Assembly (NCBI GenBank): GCA_027314515.1 | Contig: DAHVAR010000190.1 | Span: 1-62,872 of the forward strand | Direction: 5' to 3' | Length of the DNA: 62,872 nt | From: Actinomycetota bacterium | GTDB lineage: Bacteria; Actinomycetota; Actinomycetes; Streptosporangiales; Streptosporangiaceae | The notes under the pieces: model-generated | What the model saw: only the letters and a program-made list of their open reading frames with translations | What the model was told of the DNA's origin: nothing | Databases searched by the model: none | Position numbers and translations under genes: made by a program | Shown here: positions 44,699 through 52,722 of the stretch, piece by piece | Layout of the letters: every line of letters begins with the position of its first letter | Numbering within the stretch: position 1 is the first letter of the stretch

Positions 44699-45739
44699 AT
44701 GGTTTGCGTGGTGACGGCCCGGAGATTGCCCCCGCAGGGCGGCCTGCCGCCGATGGGCGCGGTTGGCGGCGCCGTCGTGGAGATTGCCTGTGACGAGTCC
44801 GGGTTCTCCGGCACCAACTTGCTGGACTCAGCCACCCCCGTGTTCACGCACGCAAGTGTCGATCTGCGCCCGGACGAGGCGGTTGAGCTCATCCGGGAGC
44901 TGCGATCCGGATTCTCGCTGAGCGAGTTCAAGTCCGGGCAGTTTCTCCGTGGTCCGCAGGCGCGTGCGGCGTCGGGCTGGTTGCTGGCGGCGCTGAGCGG
45001 CCGAGGGCACGTCCTCGTGGTCGACAAGGAGTACTTCCTCGTCACCCGGATCGTCGACCTGTTCCTGGCCGAGCCTTCCTACGCGGCTGGTACTCGCCTG
45101 ACCCGGGACCACCGTCCGGCAGCTCTCAGCTTGTACCGGGCCGGCCGGGCTGGTGGTCGGGACTGGGCTGCCTTCCTCGCGGCGTTCGTCGAGCTGGTCC
45201 GGGCTAAGAGGCGGCATCAGCCGGATCGCAGCGTGGTGGAGCGCTTCTTCCGGGCGCGCGATTCGCTGGCAGGAGCCGGGCTCGGCGCGGAAGCCGAGGC
45301 TGTGCTCGACGGGCTCAGCCGGACGCAGGTGCGGGCCGTCCTGACCCGGCTGGCACACGACGACCGCTCGATCCCGCCGCCGTTGGAGCCACTGCTGCCG
45401 GCGCTGGCCGAGACCGTCCTATTCTGGAGCGGCGGACAGCGCCAGGTAATGGTGATCCACGACGAGCAGAGCGCGCTGACGGCTAGTCGGCTAAGGCGCC
45501 TTCAGCAGGTACTGACCGGCACCGCAGGGTCGCCGACCGCGGATGCCCGCGAAGACGGGGCGCCGCCGGGCGGGGTCTCACTGCTGGCCGGGCTGGTGAC
45601 GGTCGACTCCCGCGACGATCCGCGCGTCCAGGTCGCCGACCTCCTGGCCGGGGTCGCGCGGCGGTCGTCAAGCATCGGCGATGCGGGACTGCTCCAGCCG
45701 TTCCTCTCCCCGACCTCGCTGCGCGACCCCGGGCGATGA
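44699..45739 (+). CDS. DUF3800-like protein
   Basis: A 346-residue protein. Near the N terminus VEIACDESGFSG fits the conserved DES(G) motif of DUF3800 proteins, and near the end VDSRDDPRVQVADLLAGVARR fits their D-x-x-x-x-x-QxADLLAG motif. Between them lie HVLVVDKEYFLVTRIVDLFL and a helical insertion. DUF3800 has an RNase H-like core and acidic residues, so a nuclease role is suspected, sometimes in mobile-element or defense contexts. ATG 44699 is preferred; ATG 44753 is possible. The gene is followed by 388 bases without a gene and then an NYN-LOTUS gene. Confidence 0.75.
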   Translation: MVCVVTARRLPPQGGLPPMGAVGGAVVEIACDESGFSGTNLLDSATPVFTHASVDLRPDEAVELIRELRSGFSLSEFKSGQFLRGPQARAASGWLLAALSGRGHVLVVDKEYFLVTRIVDLFLAEPSYAAGTRLTRDHRPAALSLYRAGRAGGRDWAAFLAAFVELVRAKRRHQPDRSVVERFFRARDSLAGAGLGAEAEAVLDGLSRTQVRAVLTRLAHDDRSIPPPLEPLLPALAETVLFWSGGQRQVMVIHDEQSALTASRLRRLQQVLTGTAGSPTADAREDGAPPGGVSLLAGLVTVDSRDDPRVQVADLLAGVARRSSSIGDAGLLQPFLSPTSLRDPGR

Positions 45740-46127
45740 CGGTCCATCGGACAGCCCTGCAGCCTGACCGCCGGCAACCCAGCCGACCGGCCGGGCGAAA
45801 CGATTGGCCGGCGCCTGCCCGTTCCCGGTGTGGATCTGTTGGAGACGCGCGCCACAAGGCGGCTTCAGCGGGTCGGTATACCCGCAGCCGGTGCTCACCG
45901 TCTTTGCATCGCCGGACGTGGCGATGCACTCTCTTGCCGCTCCCCGGAAGGGAGTTCATCGGGGGGCTTCGCCCGGCGGTTCCAGGGAGAGGATGCTGAA
46001 CCAGCCGAAGCTGTGCTCATTCGTCCGCGGAACGCTGCGCCTTCGGCCTGGTTATCGGTCATGCGGCCCTGCGCCGAGTCATCTGGGCTGGCTATTGTGG
46101 GCCTTTGATTCGTGGAAGGGGTTCGCG
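45740..46127. other. Intergenic region upstream of the NYN gene
   Basis: No gene I can support. Short frames on either strand lack family signatures. TATTGT near 46093-46098 may be the -10 box for the NYN gene, with a poor -35. No terminator hairpin with a T run follows the DUF3800-like gene. Confidence 0.45.
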
Positions 46128-46907
46128 GTGAGCGAGAACGCGGCACGGCTGGCAGTGCTGATTGACGCCGACAACGCCCAGCCCGGCATCACTGACGGGC
46201 TGCTCGCCGAGGTCGCCAAATACGGCACCGCGCACGTCAAGCGTGCCTACGGGGACTGGACCGGGACGAGCCTGAAGGGCTGGAAGGACCAGTTGCTCGC
46301 CCAATCCATCCAGCCGGTCCAGCAGTTCGCCTACACAACCGGCAAGAACGCGACCGACTCGGCGATGGTGATCGACGCCATGGACCTGCTGTACTCGGGC
46401 CGGTTCGACGGGTTCTGCCTGGTGTCCAGCGACAGCGACTTCACCAGGCTCGCGTCCCGCCTGCGCGAGTCCGGGCTGACCGTGTACGGCTTCGGCGAGC
46501 GCAAGACGCCCAAGGCGTTCGTCGCGGCCTGCGACAAGTTCGTCTACATCGAGAACCTTCGCCGTGAGGCCGGCCCGGCGGCGGGGCCAGCGGACGCGGC
46601 ATCGGGGGCTGCGCCGCGCGCGTCGGCCGCGCAGCTCAAAGGTGACGCGAGCCTGGTGGGCCAGTTGCGCGGCGCGGTGGAGGCCGCATCCGACGACGAC
46701 GGCTGGGCTCAGCTCGGCTACGTCGGCACACTGATCACCAAGCAACAGCCCGACTTCGACTCGCGCAGTTACGGGTATGCCAAGCTGAGTGACCTGATGA
46801 CCGCGACCACGCTTTTCGAGCTGGAGCGTCGCAGCGCCGGGGACGGCAGGCAGGGCGCTATCTTCGTCCGCGACAAGCGACGCCGCCAGCCGGGCAAGAA
46901 GGCGTAA
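46128..46907 (+). CDS. NYN domain RNase-like protein with C-terminal OST-HTH/LOTUS domain
   Basis: A 259-residue protein of the LabA/DUF88 group. The N-terminal NYN (PIN-like) nuclease domain has LAVLIDADNAQPGI, then KNATDSAMVIDAMDLLYSG and CLVSSDSDFTRLASRLRESG, the conserved Asp set for metal binding. After an Ala-rich linker (about 150-175) the C terminus reads LRGAVEAASDDDGWAQLGYVG and KLSDLMTATTLFEL, a LOTUS-type fold that binds RNA. It probably cleaves or processes RNA. GTG 46128 follows GGAAGGGG. Confidence 0.9.
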   Translation: MSENAARLAVLIDADNAQPGITDGLLAEVAKYGTAHVKRAYGDWTGTSLKGWKDQLLAQSIQPVQQFAYTTGKNATDSAMVIDAMDLLYSGRFDGFCLVSSDSDFTRLASRLRESGLTVYGFGERKTPKAFVAACDKFVYIENLRREAGPAAGPADAASGAAPRASAAQLKGDASLVGQLRGAVEAASDDDGWAQLGYVGTLITKQQPDFDSRSYGYAKLSDLMTATTLFELERRSAGDGRQGAIFVRDKRRRQPGKKA

Positions 46908-47006
46908 CCGGTCCCTCGGGCACATCCATGCTTACTCGCGCCGTCTTGCTGTGCCCACCGGCAGCGCGCACATCGTCGTCCTGCCCGGTTACGAGCCGCC
47001 GGAGGG

Positions 47007-48083
47007 TCAGGAGCCGATGCTGTTGATGTCCGCCCTGCGCGTCGTCATCGATAGCCCGCCTGACACGTAGCATGGCGCGAGCTTGCTGGCCGGCTCTCCG
47101 ACGACCGCGACCTTGCAGCCCTTGAAACCGGCCGCGAGCAGGCGGCCGAGCAACTCGCGGCGGATCGCGGCCGCGCTCTCCGGCTTGTTACCCGACCGGC
47201 AGCGCAGCTGACTGTAGAGGGGGGCCATCACCTGCTTCACGATCCGCGCAACCTCGTTGCCGCGTGCGTAGCTGCCCGGCTGCGGGAAGATATCGATCAC
47301 GCGCGTTACCGGGTCTGCCTGCGCCTGCCAGCACGATCCCGGCAGCACCACCTTCGGCTGGATTATCCGCCATCGGCCGGATCCATACCTGGCTGCTATC
47401 CGGCGGGTATAAGACACCGCTGCCGGTTCACTGACACAGCGCGGACCTGAATTGGACCCGAGCAGGCCGCGTATCAGCGCGTTCTGCAGGGCGGTGAATT
47501 CCCTGACGGCCGAGACGAACCCGGCCGGCACAGGTGGCAGATGCAGTGCAGCGCAGCTGGTGTCGGGGAATACGCCCACGTCGCCGAGCTTGGGCATCGC
47601 GCACGCGGCCAGGTGAAGCGGCACCCGGTGCACGCCGCTGACCACCTCGCCCGCGGCCCACTGCCGCGCGCAGAACAAGACAGGGCCGATGCCGGAGTCG
47701 GTCCCACCTGCCGCATTCTCGGATACGCCGTTCTCCGGCGGATGGGGCAGCGAATAGCACACCACGGCATTGGTGAGCTGACCCGGGGAAGGCGACGCCG
47801 CGATGACCCAGCCTGCAGCTGTCCCGGCCAGCAACACCGGCACGGCGATGCTGGCAACGACGACCTCGCGGTACTGCCGCCGCGGCCACCAGGTCCGACG
47901 ATAACTCGCGGCCGCCGGTGCTGCGGTAACCTCCGCGCCGAGCAGGCCAAGCTGAGCGGACTCGGCGCCGGTGAGCTCCGCCGCTGCCGGATCGGTTCCA
48001 GCCAGGAGCGACTGGATTTCGGCGATGCCGTCACCGTACTCGCGTGAGCTGTCCGCAGCGCCGCGCATCATCCTGCGAAACAC
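47007..48083 (-). CDS. Putative membrane partner of the sigma factor
   Basis: A 358-residue protein with one transmembrane helix at about 74-95 (VVVASIAVPVLLAGTAAGWVIA). The cytosolic N terminus is about 73 residues; the extracellular part contains many Cys (CYSLPHPP, CARQW, CAMPKLGDVGVFPDTSC, RCVSEP, GSCWQAQ, LRCRSG, GCKV, PCYVSGG) and is probably disulfide-bonded. I do not recognise a family. It overlaps the sigma gene by 16 bases if GTG 48083 is used (GGAGG six bases upstream), or by 4 bases as ATGA from ATG 48071. Position and topology suggest an anti-sigma-like or signal-sensing partner; a zinc-type HxxxCxxC anti-sigma motif is not seen. Confidence 0.75.
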   Translation of the reverse strand: MFRRMMRGAADSSREYGDGIAEIQSLLAGTDPAAAELTGAESAQLGLLGAEVTAAPAAASYRRTWWPRRQYREVVVASIAVPVLLAGTAAGWVIAASPSPGQLTNAVVCYSLPHPPENGVSENAAGGTDSGIGPVLFCARQWAAGEVVSGVHRVPLHLAACAMPKLGDVGVFPDTSCAALHLPPVPAGFVSAVREFTALQNALIRGLLGSNSGPRCVSEPAAVSYTRRIAARYGSGRWRIIQPKVVLPGSCWQAQADPVTRVIDIFPQPGSYARGNEVARIVKQVMAPLYSQLRCRSGNKPESAAAIRRELLGRLLAAGFKGCKVAVVGEPASKLAPCYVSGGLSMTTRRADINSIGS

Positions 48084-48661
48084 GTCAGGCCTCCGAGACT
48101 CGGCGCGATGCGGTTGACGTGGACGTGAGCTCGGCCGCGCTGGCCGGCGGATCGCCAGGCCAGCGCCAGTAGCTCCCTGAGCCGACGGCGAGCTCGGTAC
48201 ACCCGCCCTCTGACGGTGCCGGGCCGCAAGCCAAGGACCAGCCCGATGGCGCGTGCATCCGTCATCCCCTCCCAGGCGACCAGCCTGAGTACCTCCTGGT
48301 CGGCCGGGGAAAGCCGCGCGAAGGCGGCAGCGATTGCCTGGCAGCCAAGCACCCCGTCGGCTAGATCCGGGGCCGGAGCCCCGGACCGCTGCATGCTGAG
48401 CCGGCTGATGAGCCGGCGCTGGCGGCCGGCCGCACGCTGGCGATCCCTGACCGCGTTGGCCGCGATCGCATACAGCCAGGGCAGCAAAGCATCGTCGGCC
48501 GGCCGCCTCTTCCAGTTCCGCCAGGCGGCGGTGAACGTGTCACTGACGACGTCCCACGCGGCGTCCTCGCTCTCCGCGCGACGGCGCGCGAAGCGCAAGA
48601 CAGCCGGAGAGAAGCGGTCAAAGGCAGCGGAGAAACCGTCGTCGCAGCCTGGTCCGTTCAC
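48068..48661 (-). CDS. ECF-type RNA polymerase sigma factor
   Basis: A 197-residue sigma-70 family factor with regions 2 and 4. Region 2 reads FSPAVLRFARRRAESEDAAWDVVSDTFTAAWRNW and LLPWLYAIAANAVRDRQRAAGR. Region 4 reads AFARLSPADQEVLRLVAWEGMTDARAIGLVLGLRPGTVRGRVYRARRRL, a clear HTH. Such factors direct RNA polymerase to stress or envelope promoters and are usually held by a membrane anti-sigma factor encoded next to them. GTG 48661 follows GAGGAG. Confidence 0.93.
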   Translation of the reverse strand: MNGPGCDDGFSAAFDRFSPAVLRFARRRAESEDAAWDVVSDTFTAAWRNWKRRPADDALLPWLYAIAANAVRDRQRAAGRQRRLISRLSMQRSGAPAPDLADGVLGCQAIAAAFARLSPADQEVLRLVAWEGMTDARAIGLVLGLRPGTVRGRVYRARRRLRELLALAWRSAGQRGRAHVHVNRIAPSLGGLTCFAG

Positions 48662-48759
48662 TGCGGCTCCTCATGAGAGTTGGCTATCTGCTTAGGGTCG
48701 GCAAAGCGACGGCCGTTACGCGCCGCGAGGTTATCCAGGAAGCCAGGCAACTGCGGCTG

Positions 48760-49926
48760 TCAGGGCTGAGTCTTGGCCAGGGCCTGGTCGAAGTCGGCGA
48801 TGATGTCCTGCGCGGCCTCGATGCCGCAGCTGATCCGGATCAGGTCGGAGGTGATGCCGAGCCGATCGCGGTCCTCGGCGCTCAGGCCGGCGTGCGAGCT
48901 GGTGGCCGGCCGGGTGATCAGCGTTTCCACACCACCGAGGCTCGGCGCGACGGACGGCAGGCGCAGCGCGCCGAGGAGGGCCTGCGCGGCCTGCTCGCCG
49001 CCCCGTAGCCGCAGGCTGAGCATGCCGCCGAACCCTGACAGCAGTCCGGCGGCGTGCTCGTGGTCCGGGTGGGACGCAAGGCCCGGGTAGTTGACCGCGG
49101 CGACCTGCGGATGCCCGGCGAGGAAGCCGGCCAGTGCCGCGGCGTTGGCATTCTGGGCGCGGACCCGCAGGGCGAGCGTCTTGATGCCGCGCGCGAGCAG
49201 GAACCCGGTGTGCGGGTCCAGGCTGCCACCGTAGAGGTTGAGCGCCCGGCGCACCCGGCCGATCAGCTCGTCGCTGCCCATGACTGCCCCCGCGACCAGG
49301 TCGGAATGCCCGCCCAGGTACTTGGTGGCGCTGTGGAGGCACAGGTCGAACCCGGCCCGCAACGGCCGGAAGTTCACCGGCGTGGCGAAGGTGTTGTCGA
49401 TCACCGACAGCATGCCCTCCCGGCGGGCGAAGCCGGCGATCTCGCGCAGCAGCCCGACCCGCATCAGCGGGTTGGTGATCGTCTCGACCAGGAACAGCCT
49501 GGTCTGCGGCGTGCGCGCGGCCGTCCAGGTCTCCGGCCTGTGCACGTCGACGAAGCTGTACCGCCAGCCCAGGCCCTCGGCATGACGGGTGAGGAAGTCA
49601 TGGGTGCCGCCGTAGAGGCAGTCGCTGGCCAGCAGGTGATCTCCGGCGCGCAGGACGCTCAGCAGCGTGGTGGTCACCGCCGCCATGCCCGACGCGGTCG
49701 CGACCGCTGCCGCGGCGCCTTCCAGCGCGGCCAGCTTGTCGTGCAGGTAGCGCTGCGACGGCGTCGAGCTCAGCCGGATGTAAGGGATGTCGTGATACCC
49801 GGTTCCCGGCTCGATCGAGTACACCGTTCCCTGGTAGATCGGATAGACCACCGAGCCGTCGGGCCCCGGACGCCGTTCCCCGCCATGGACTGCCAGCGTT
49901 TCCATCGACTCGCCCTCAGCGTGCAT
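48760..49926 (-). CDS. Trans-sulfuration PLP enzyme (cystathionine gamma-lyase/synthase type)
   Basis: A 388-residue Cys/Met-metabolism PLP enzyme. Conserved blocks are METLAVHGG, YIRLSSTPSQRYLHDKLAALEG, ASGMAAVTTTLLSVLRAGDHLL, VIDNTFATPVNFRPLRAGFD, and the PLP-binding Lys in LHSATKYLGGHSD. The C-terminal SLGGVETLITRPATSSH is typical. It catalyses beta or gamma elimination/replacement with cysteine, homocysteine or methionine derivatives; the exact member is not resolved. ATG 49926 follows GGGGAG by seven bases. Confidence 0.93.
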   Translation of the reverse strand: MHAEGESMETLAVHGGERRPGPDGSVVYPIYQGTVYSIEPGTGYHDIPYIRLSSTPSQRYLHDKLAALEGAAAAVATASGMAAVTTTLLSVLRAGDHLLASDCLYGGTHDFLTRHAEGLGWRYSFVDVHRPETWTAARTPQTRLFLVETITNPLMRVGLLREIAGFARREGMLSVIDNTFATPVNFRPLRAGFDLCLHSATKYLGGHSDLVAGAVMGSDELIGRVRRALNLYGGSLDPHTGFLLARGIKTLALRVRAQNANAAALAGFLAGHPQVAAVNYPGLASHPDHEHAAGLLSGFGGMLSLRLRGGEQAAQALLGALRLPSVAPSLGGVETLITRPATSSHAGLSAEDRDRLGITSDLIRISCGIEAAQDIIADFDQALAKTQP

Positions 49927-50095
49927 CAACAAGCTCCCCTCAGGGCCGGCCAGTGAACCTGGCGCCGCGCCGCATGCAATTCGCGTTACCAAACCATGTT
50001 CTCCGCGCGGGGACGGCAATCCTAGAGCCGGCGGCTCGGAACTGGCAGACATTCACGAGCGTGCGGTCTCGCCGGGCGGCAGTTAGCGTGGGAGC

Positions 50096-50380
50096 GTGGC
50101 GCACGCGCTGGCGAGGTATGACCCCTTCGCCGAATGGTATGAGCAATGGATCGGTGATGGGCAGCCGCTCATCGCGGCGCACTCCGGCCTGCTGCCGGCC
50201 CTGACCGGCGAGCGGGTGCTGGACGTCGCCTGCGGGCAGGGCCGGATGAGCCGCTATCTGGCCCGGATGGGAGCGGAGGTTACCGTCAACGCCTTGCTTG
50301 CCGCCGGGCTGGAAGCCGAGCAGTTCATCGAGCCGCCGGCGCCGGTTCCGACGTTTCTGCTCTGGCGGTGCCGCCGCTGA
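50096..50380 (+). pseudogene. Methyltransferase with internal in-frame deletion
   Basis: A 94-residue frame that joins the two ends of a SAM methyltransferase. Residues 1-62 give RYDPFAEWYEQWI and motif I GERVLDVACGQGRMSRYLA, then the sequence jumps at about residue 63 to the family C terminus, NALLAAGLEAEQFIEPP and PTFLLWRCRR. About 110-130 central residues that complete the SAM fold are missing. TAGCGT six bases before GTG 50096 suggests a leaderless promoter still present. It cannot be an active methyltransferase; a stable micro-domain is very unlikely. Confidence 0.75.
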
Positions 50381-50539
50381 CAGCCAGCCTCCGTGCGGAC
50401 CGCCTGGCGGCCCGGACGCGACAGCGCGGATGGTGCCTGCGCCGAGGATCTGGATGATGAACCGATCGCGCCACAGGCCGTAGTCTTCTATGAGGGACGC
50501 GGCCGGCGGGCCAGCGTCCGGCCGCAGCAGGGAGGTCCG

Positions 50540-51568
50540 GTGTCTGGCGCGCAGGTCCAGGTGCAGACGGCCGCGGCCGGCTTTCACGCCGGACTGGCTG
50601 CACCGGGCCAGCAGCGGGCCGCGGCCGGCGGCGAGGCAGGAATCCGGCGGCTGTGGTGGCGGCGACTGTCCCTCTCCGCGTTCGCGCTGGCCGGGCTGAC
50701 CGTCATCGTGGTCTGGGCAGGAGCCGCCGAACTGCTCCGGGCCGGCCGCCTGGAAAGCGTGCTCGCATCAGGCTGGGCGCAATTGGCGGCTCCCGGTTTG
50801 ATAGCGCTGGTTGTCGCGGCCGGAATGGCTGAGCGGATATGGCCGGCCGAGCCCCGCTCCGTTCTGGCGCGCGGTCATGTCCAGGATGCGTGCTACCTGG
50901 CGTTGCACGCGATCGTGGTGATCCCGCTGATGACCTTGCTCAGCGTCGGGGCGGCGGCACTGCTCAGTGATCATGCCGGCTGGATCGAGCTGCACCGAAC
51001 GCAAACCTGGCCTGCGTGGCTGCTGGTCCCGGTCACGATCGTGGCCATGGATGGCGCCAACTGGCTGGCTCATTATGCCGACCACCGGCTCGGCTGGCTG
51101 TGGCGCTTCCACGCCCTTCATCACAGCCAGGAAGAGCTGAGCGTGCTCACCTCGTTCCGCGCCCACCCGCTGATGCACACGACAGGGTTCGTGCTCGCGA
51201 CGATCCCGGTCGTGGCCCTGATGCCGGGCCGTGCCATCGCCCCGGTGCTGATCACCGTGTACGTCTGCATCGGCACCTTGCAGCACGCCAACGTTCGCTG
51301 GACCTTCGGCCCGGTCGGCCGGGTCATCGTGAGCCCGGCGTACCACCGGCTGCACCACGCGCGCGAGGACCAGGGCATCAACCTCGGCGTGGTGCTGACG
51401 ATCTGGGATGTGCTGGTCGGCCGAGCCCGGTTCCCCTCGCGCGCTGACGCAGCCGGGCGCACCGGGCTAGCTGGCCGGCCGGTCCCGGTCGAGCAGGACG
51501 CTGCGCTCCCGCTCGGCCCGCTGCTGCTGGCCGGGCAGCTCATCGAACCATTCCAGGCACAACGCTGA
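50540..51568 (+). CDS. Sterol desaturase / fatty acid hydroxylase family protein
   Basis: A 342-residue membrane protein with about four or five hydrophobic helices. The di-iron His motifs are HYADH, FHALHHS and, near the end, YHRLHHARE, as in the fatty-acid-hydroxylase superfamily. It oxidises a lipid carbon (hydroxylation or desaturation), in a process such as carotenoid, hopanoid or fatty-acid modification; the substrate is unknown. GTG 50540 follows GGGAGG. The open frame reaches back to 50393, but the N-terminal extension looks non-coding. Confidence 0.87.
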   Translation: MSGAQVQVQTAAAGFHAGLAAPGQQRAAAGGEAGIRRLWWRRLSLSAFALAGLTVIVVWAGAAELLRAGRLESVLASGWAQLAAPGLIALVVAAGMAERIWPAEPRSVLARGHVQDACYLALHAIVVIPLMTLLSVGAAALLSDHAGWIELHRTQTWPAWLLVPVTIVAMDGANWLAHYADHRLGWLWRFHALHHSQEELSVLTSFRAHPLMHTTGFVLATIPVVALMPGRAIAPVLITVYVCIGTLQHANVRWTFGPVGRVIVSPAYHRLHHAREDQGINLGVVLTIWDVLVGRARFPSRADAAGRTGLAGRPVPVEQDAALPLGPLLLAGQLIEPFQAQR

Positions 51569-51651
51569 TCACCTGGCCACGCTGAACCCGCGTCCTCCGG
51601 GCGGGCCGAGATTCGCGGCGCCTGGCCGGCGTCCTGCCTTAGGCTGCTCAG

Positions 51652-52710
51652 ATGCATGACAGTCAGACCGGGCCGGCCAAGGCGGTCGCAGCGGAATGCC
51701 TCGGCATTCTGGAGGAGCAGGCAGCCGCCTACGTCGAGGTGGCGGTCGCCAACATCGGCAGGGAGTTCCCGTCGCTGCTACTGCACATGATGCGAGAACC
51801 TGGTGACTTCCCCGCCCGCCCCGCCGAGCGGACGCCAGTGTTCTACGGCAGCCTGGACTGGCACTCCTGCGTCGAGATGCACTGGCTGCTGGTCCGGCTG
51901 CTGCGACTGACCGGGGACTTTGTGCCCGGCACCAAGATCAGGAAACTGCTGGACGCCCAGTTCACCGCGGACAAGCTCGCCGCGGAGGCGAACTTCGTCA
52001 GCAGCACCCGGCACGAGCGGCCGTACGGCTGGGCCTGGGCGCTCGCCCTGGTGCACGAGATAGCAAGCCTGGACGACGGTCAGGCACGCCAGTGGCTCAC
52101 CGCGATCGCGCCGCTTGCCGACGCGCTGACGAAGGGCTTTCTGGACTGGCTGCCCAAGGTCACCTATCCGATCCGGTACGGCATGCACGCCAACAGCGCG
52201 TTCAGCCTGTCGCTCGCGCTGCCGTTCGCGGCCAGGCAGGCACAGGCGGGCCGGCCAGAACTGGCAACGGCGATCGAGGCCAAGGCGCTCGGCTGGTTCA
52301 CCGGCGACACCGATTATCCGGGCCGGTACGAGCCGTCCGGCCATGACTTCCTGTCTCCCGCACTGACCGAGGCAGAGCTGATCAGCAGGCTGCTGGCGCA
52401 GCCGGAATTCGCCGACTGGCTCGCCACATTCCTGCCGGGGATCGCCGACGGTGAGCCGGCCTCGCTATTCACCCCCGCTGTGGTCGCCGACTCCAGCGAC
52501 GGGCTGATCGCGCACCTGCACGGCCTGAACGCCAGCCGCGCCTACTGCTGGCGGCGGATCGCGGCGAGCCTGCCCGACGGCGACGCCCGGATCGCACCAG
52601 CCCTCGCGGCCGCGCGCACTCACCTGGACGTTGCGCTGCCGCACGTCACCGGCGAGGACTACATGGTGGAACACTGGCTGGCCGCCTACGCGGTGCTTGC
52701 CCTGACGTAG
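51652..52710 (+). CDS. DUF2891 family protein
   Basis: A 352-residue DUF2891 protein. It has HVMRE-like FPSLLLHMMREPGDF, then FYGSLDWHSCVEMHWLLVRLLR, then RPYGWAWALALVHEIAS, and YPIRYGMHANSAFSLSLALPFA with DFLSPALTEAELISRLL. The fold is an alpha/alpha barrel; function is unknown, though resemblance to glycosidase-like barrels suggests sugar handling. It faces the uronate operon, ending 12 bases from uxuB. Confidence 0.9.
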   Translation: MHDSQTGPAKAVAAECLGILEEQAAAYVEVAVANIGREFPSLLLHMMREPGDFPARPAERTPVFYGSLDWHSCVEMHWLLVRLLRLTGDFVPGTKIRKLLDAQFTADKLAAEANFVSSTRHERPYGWAWALALVHEIASLDDGQARQWLTAIAPLADALTKGFLDWLPKVTYPIRYGMHANSAFSLSLALPFAARQAQAGRPELATAIEAKALGWFTGDTDYPGRYEPSGHDFLSPALTEAELISRLLAQPEFADWLATFLPGIADGEPASLFTPAVVADSSDGLIAHLHGLNASRAYCWRRIAASLPDGDARIAPALAAARTHLDVALPHVTGEDYMVEHWLAAYAVLALT

Positions 52711-52722
52711 TCCGCAAAAAGA

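Noticed and set aside
50325-50603. Minus-strand frames over the methyltransferase remnant and hydroxylase start
   Set aside because: They have no family match and mirror the plus-strand coding frames.
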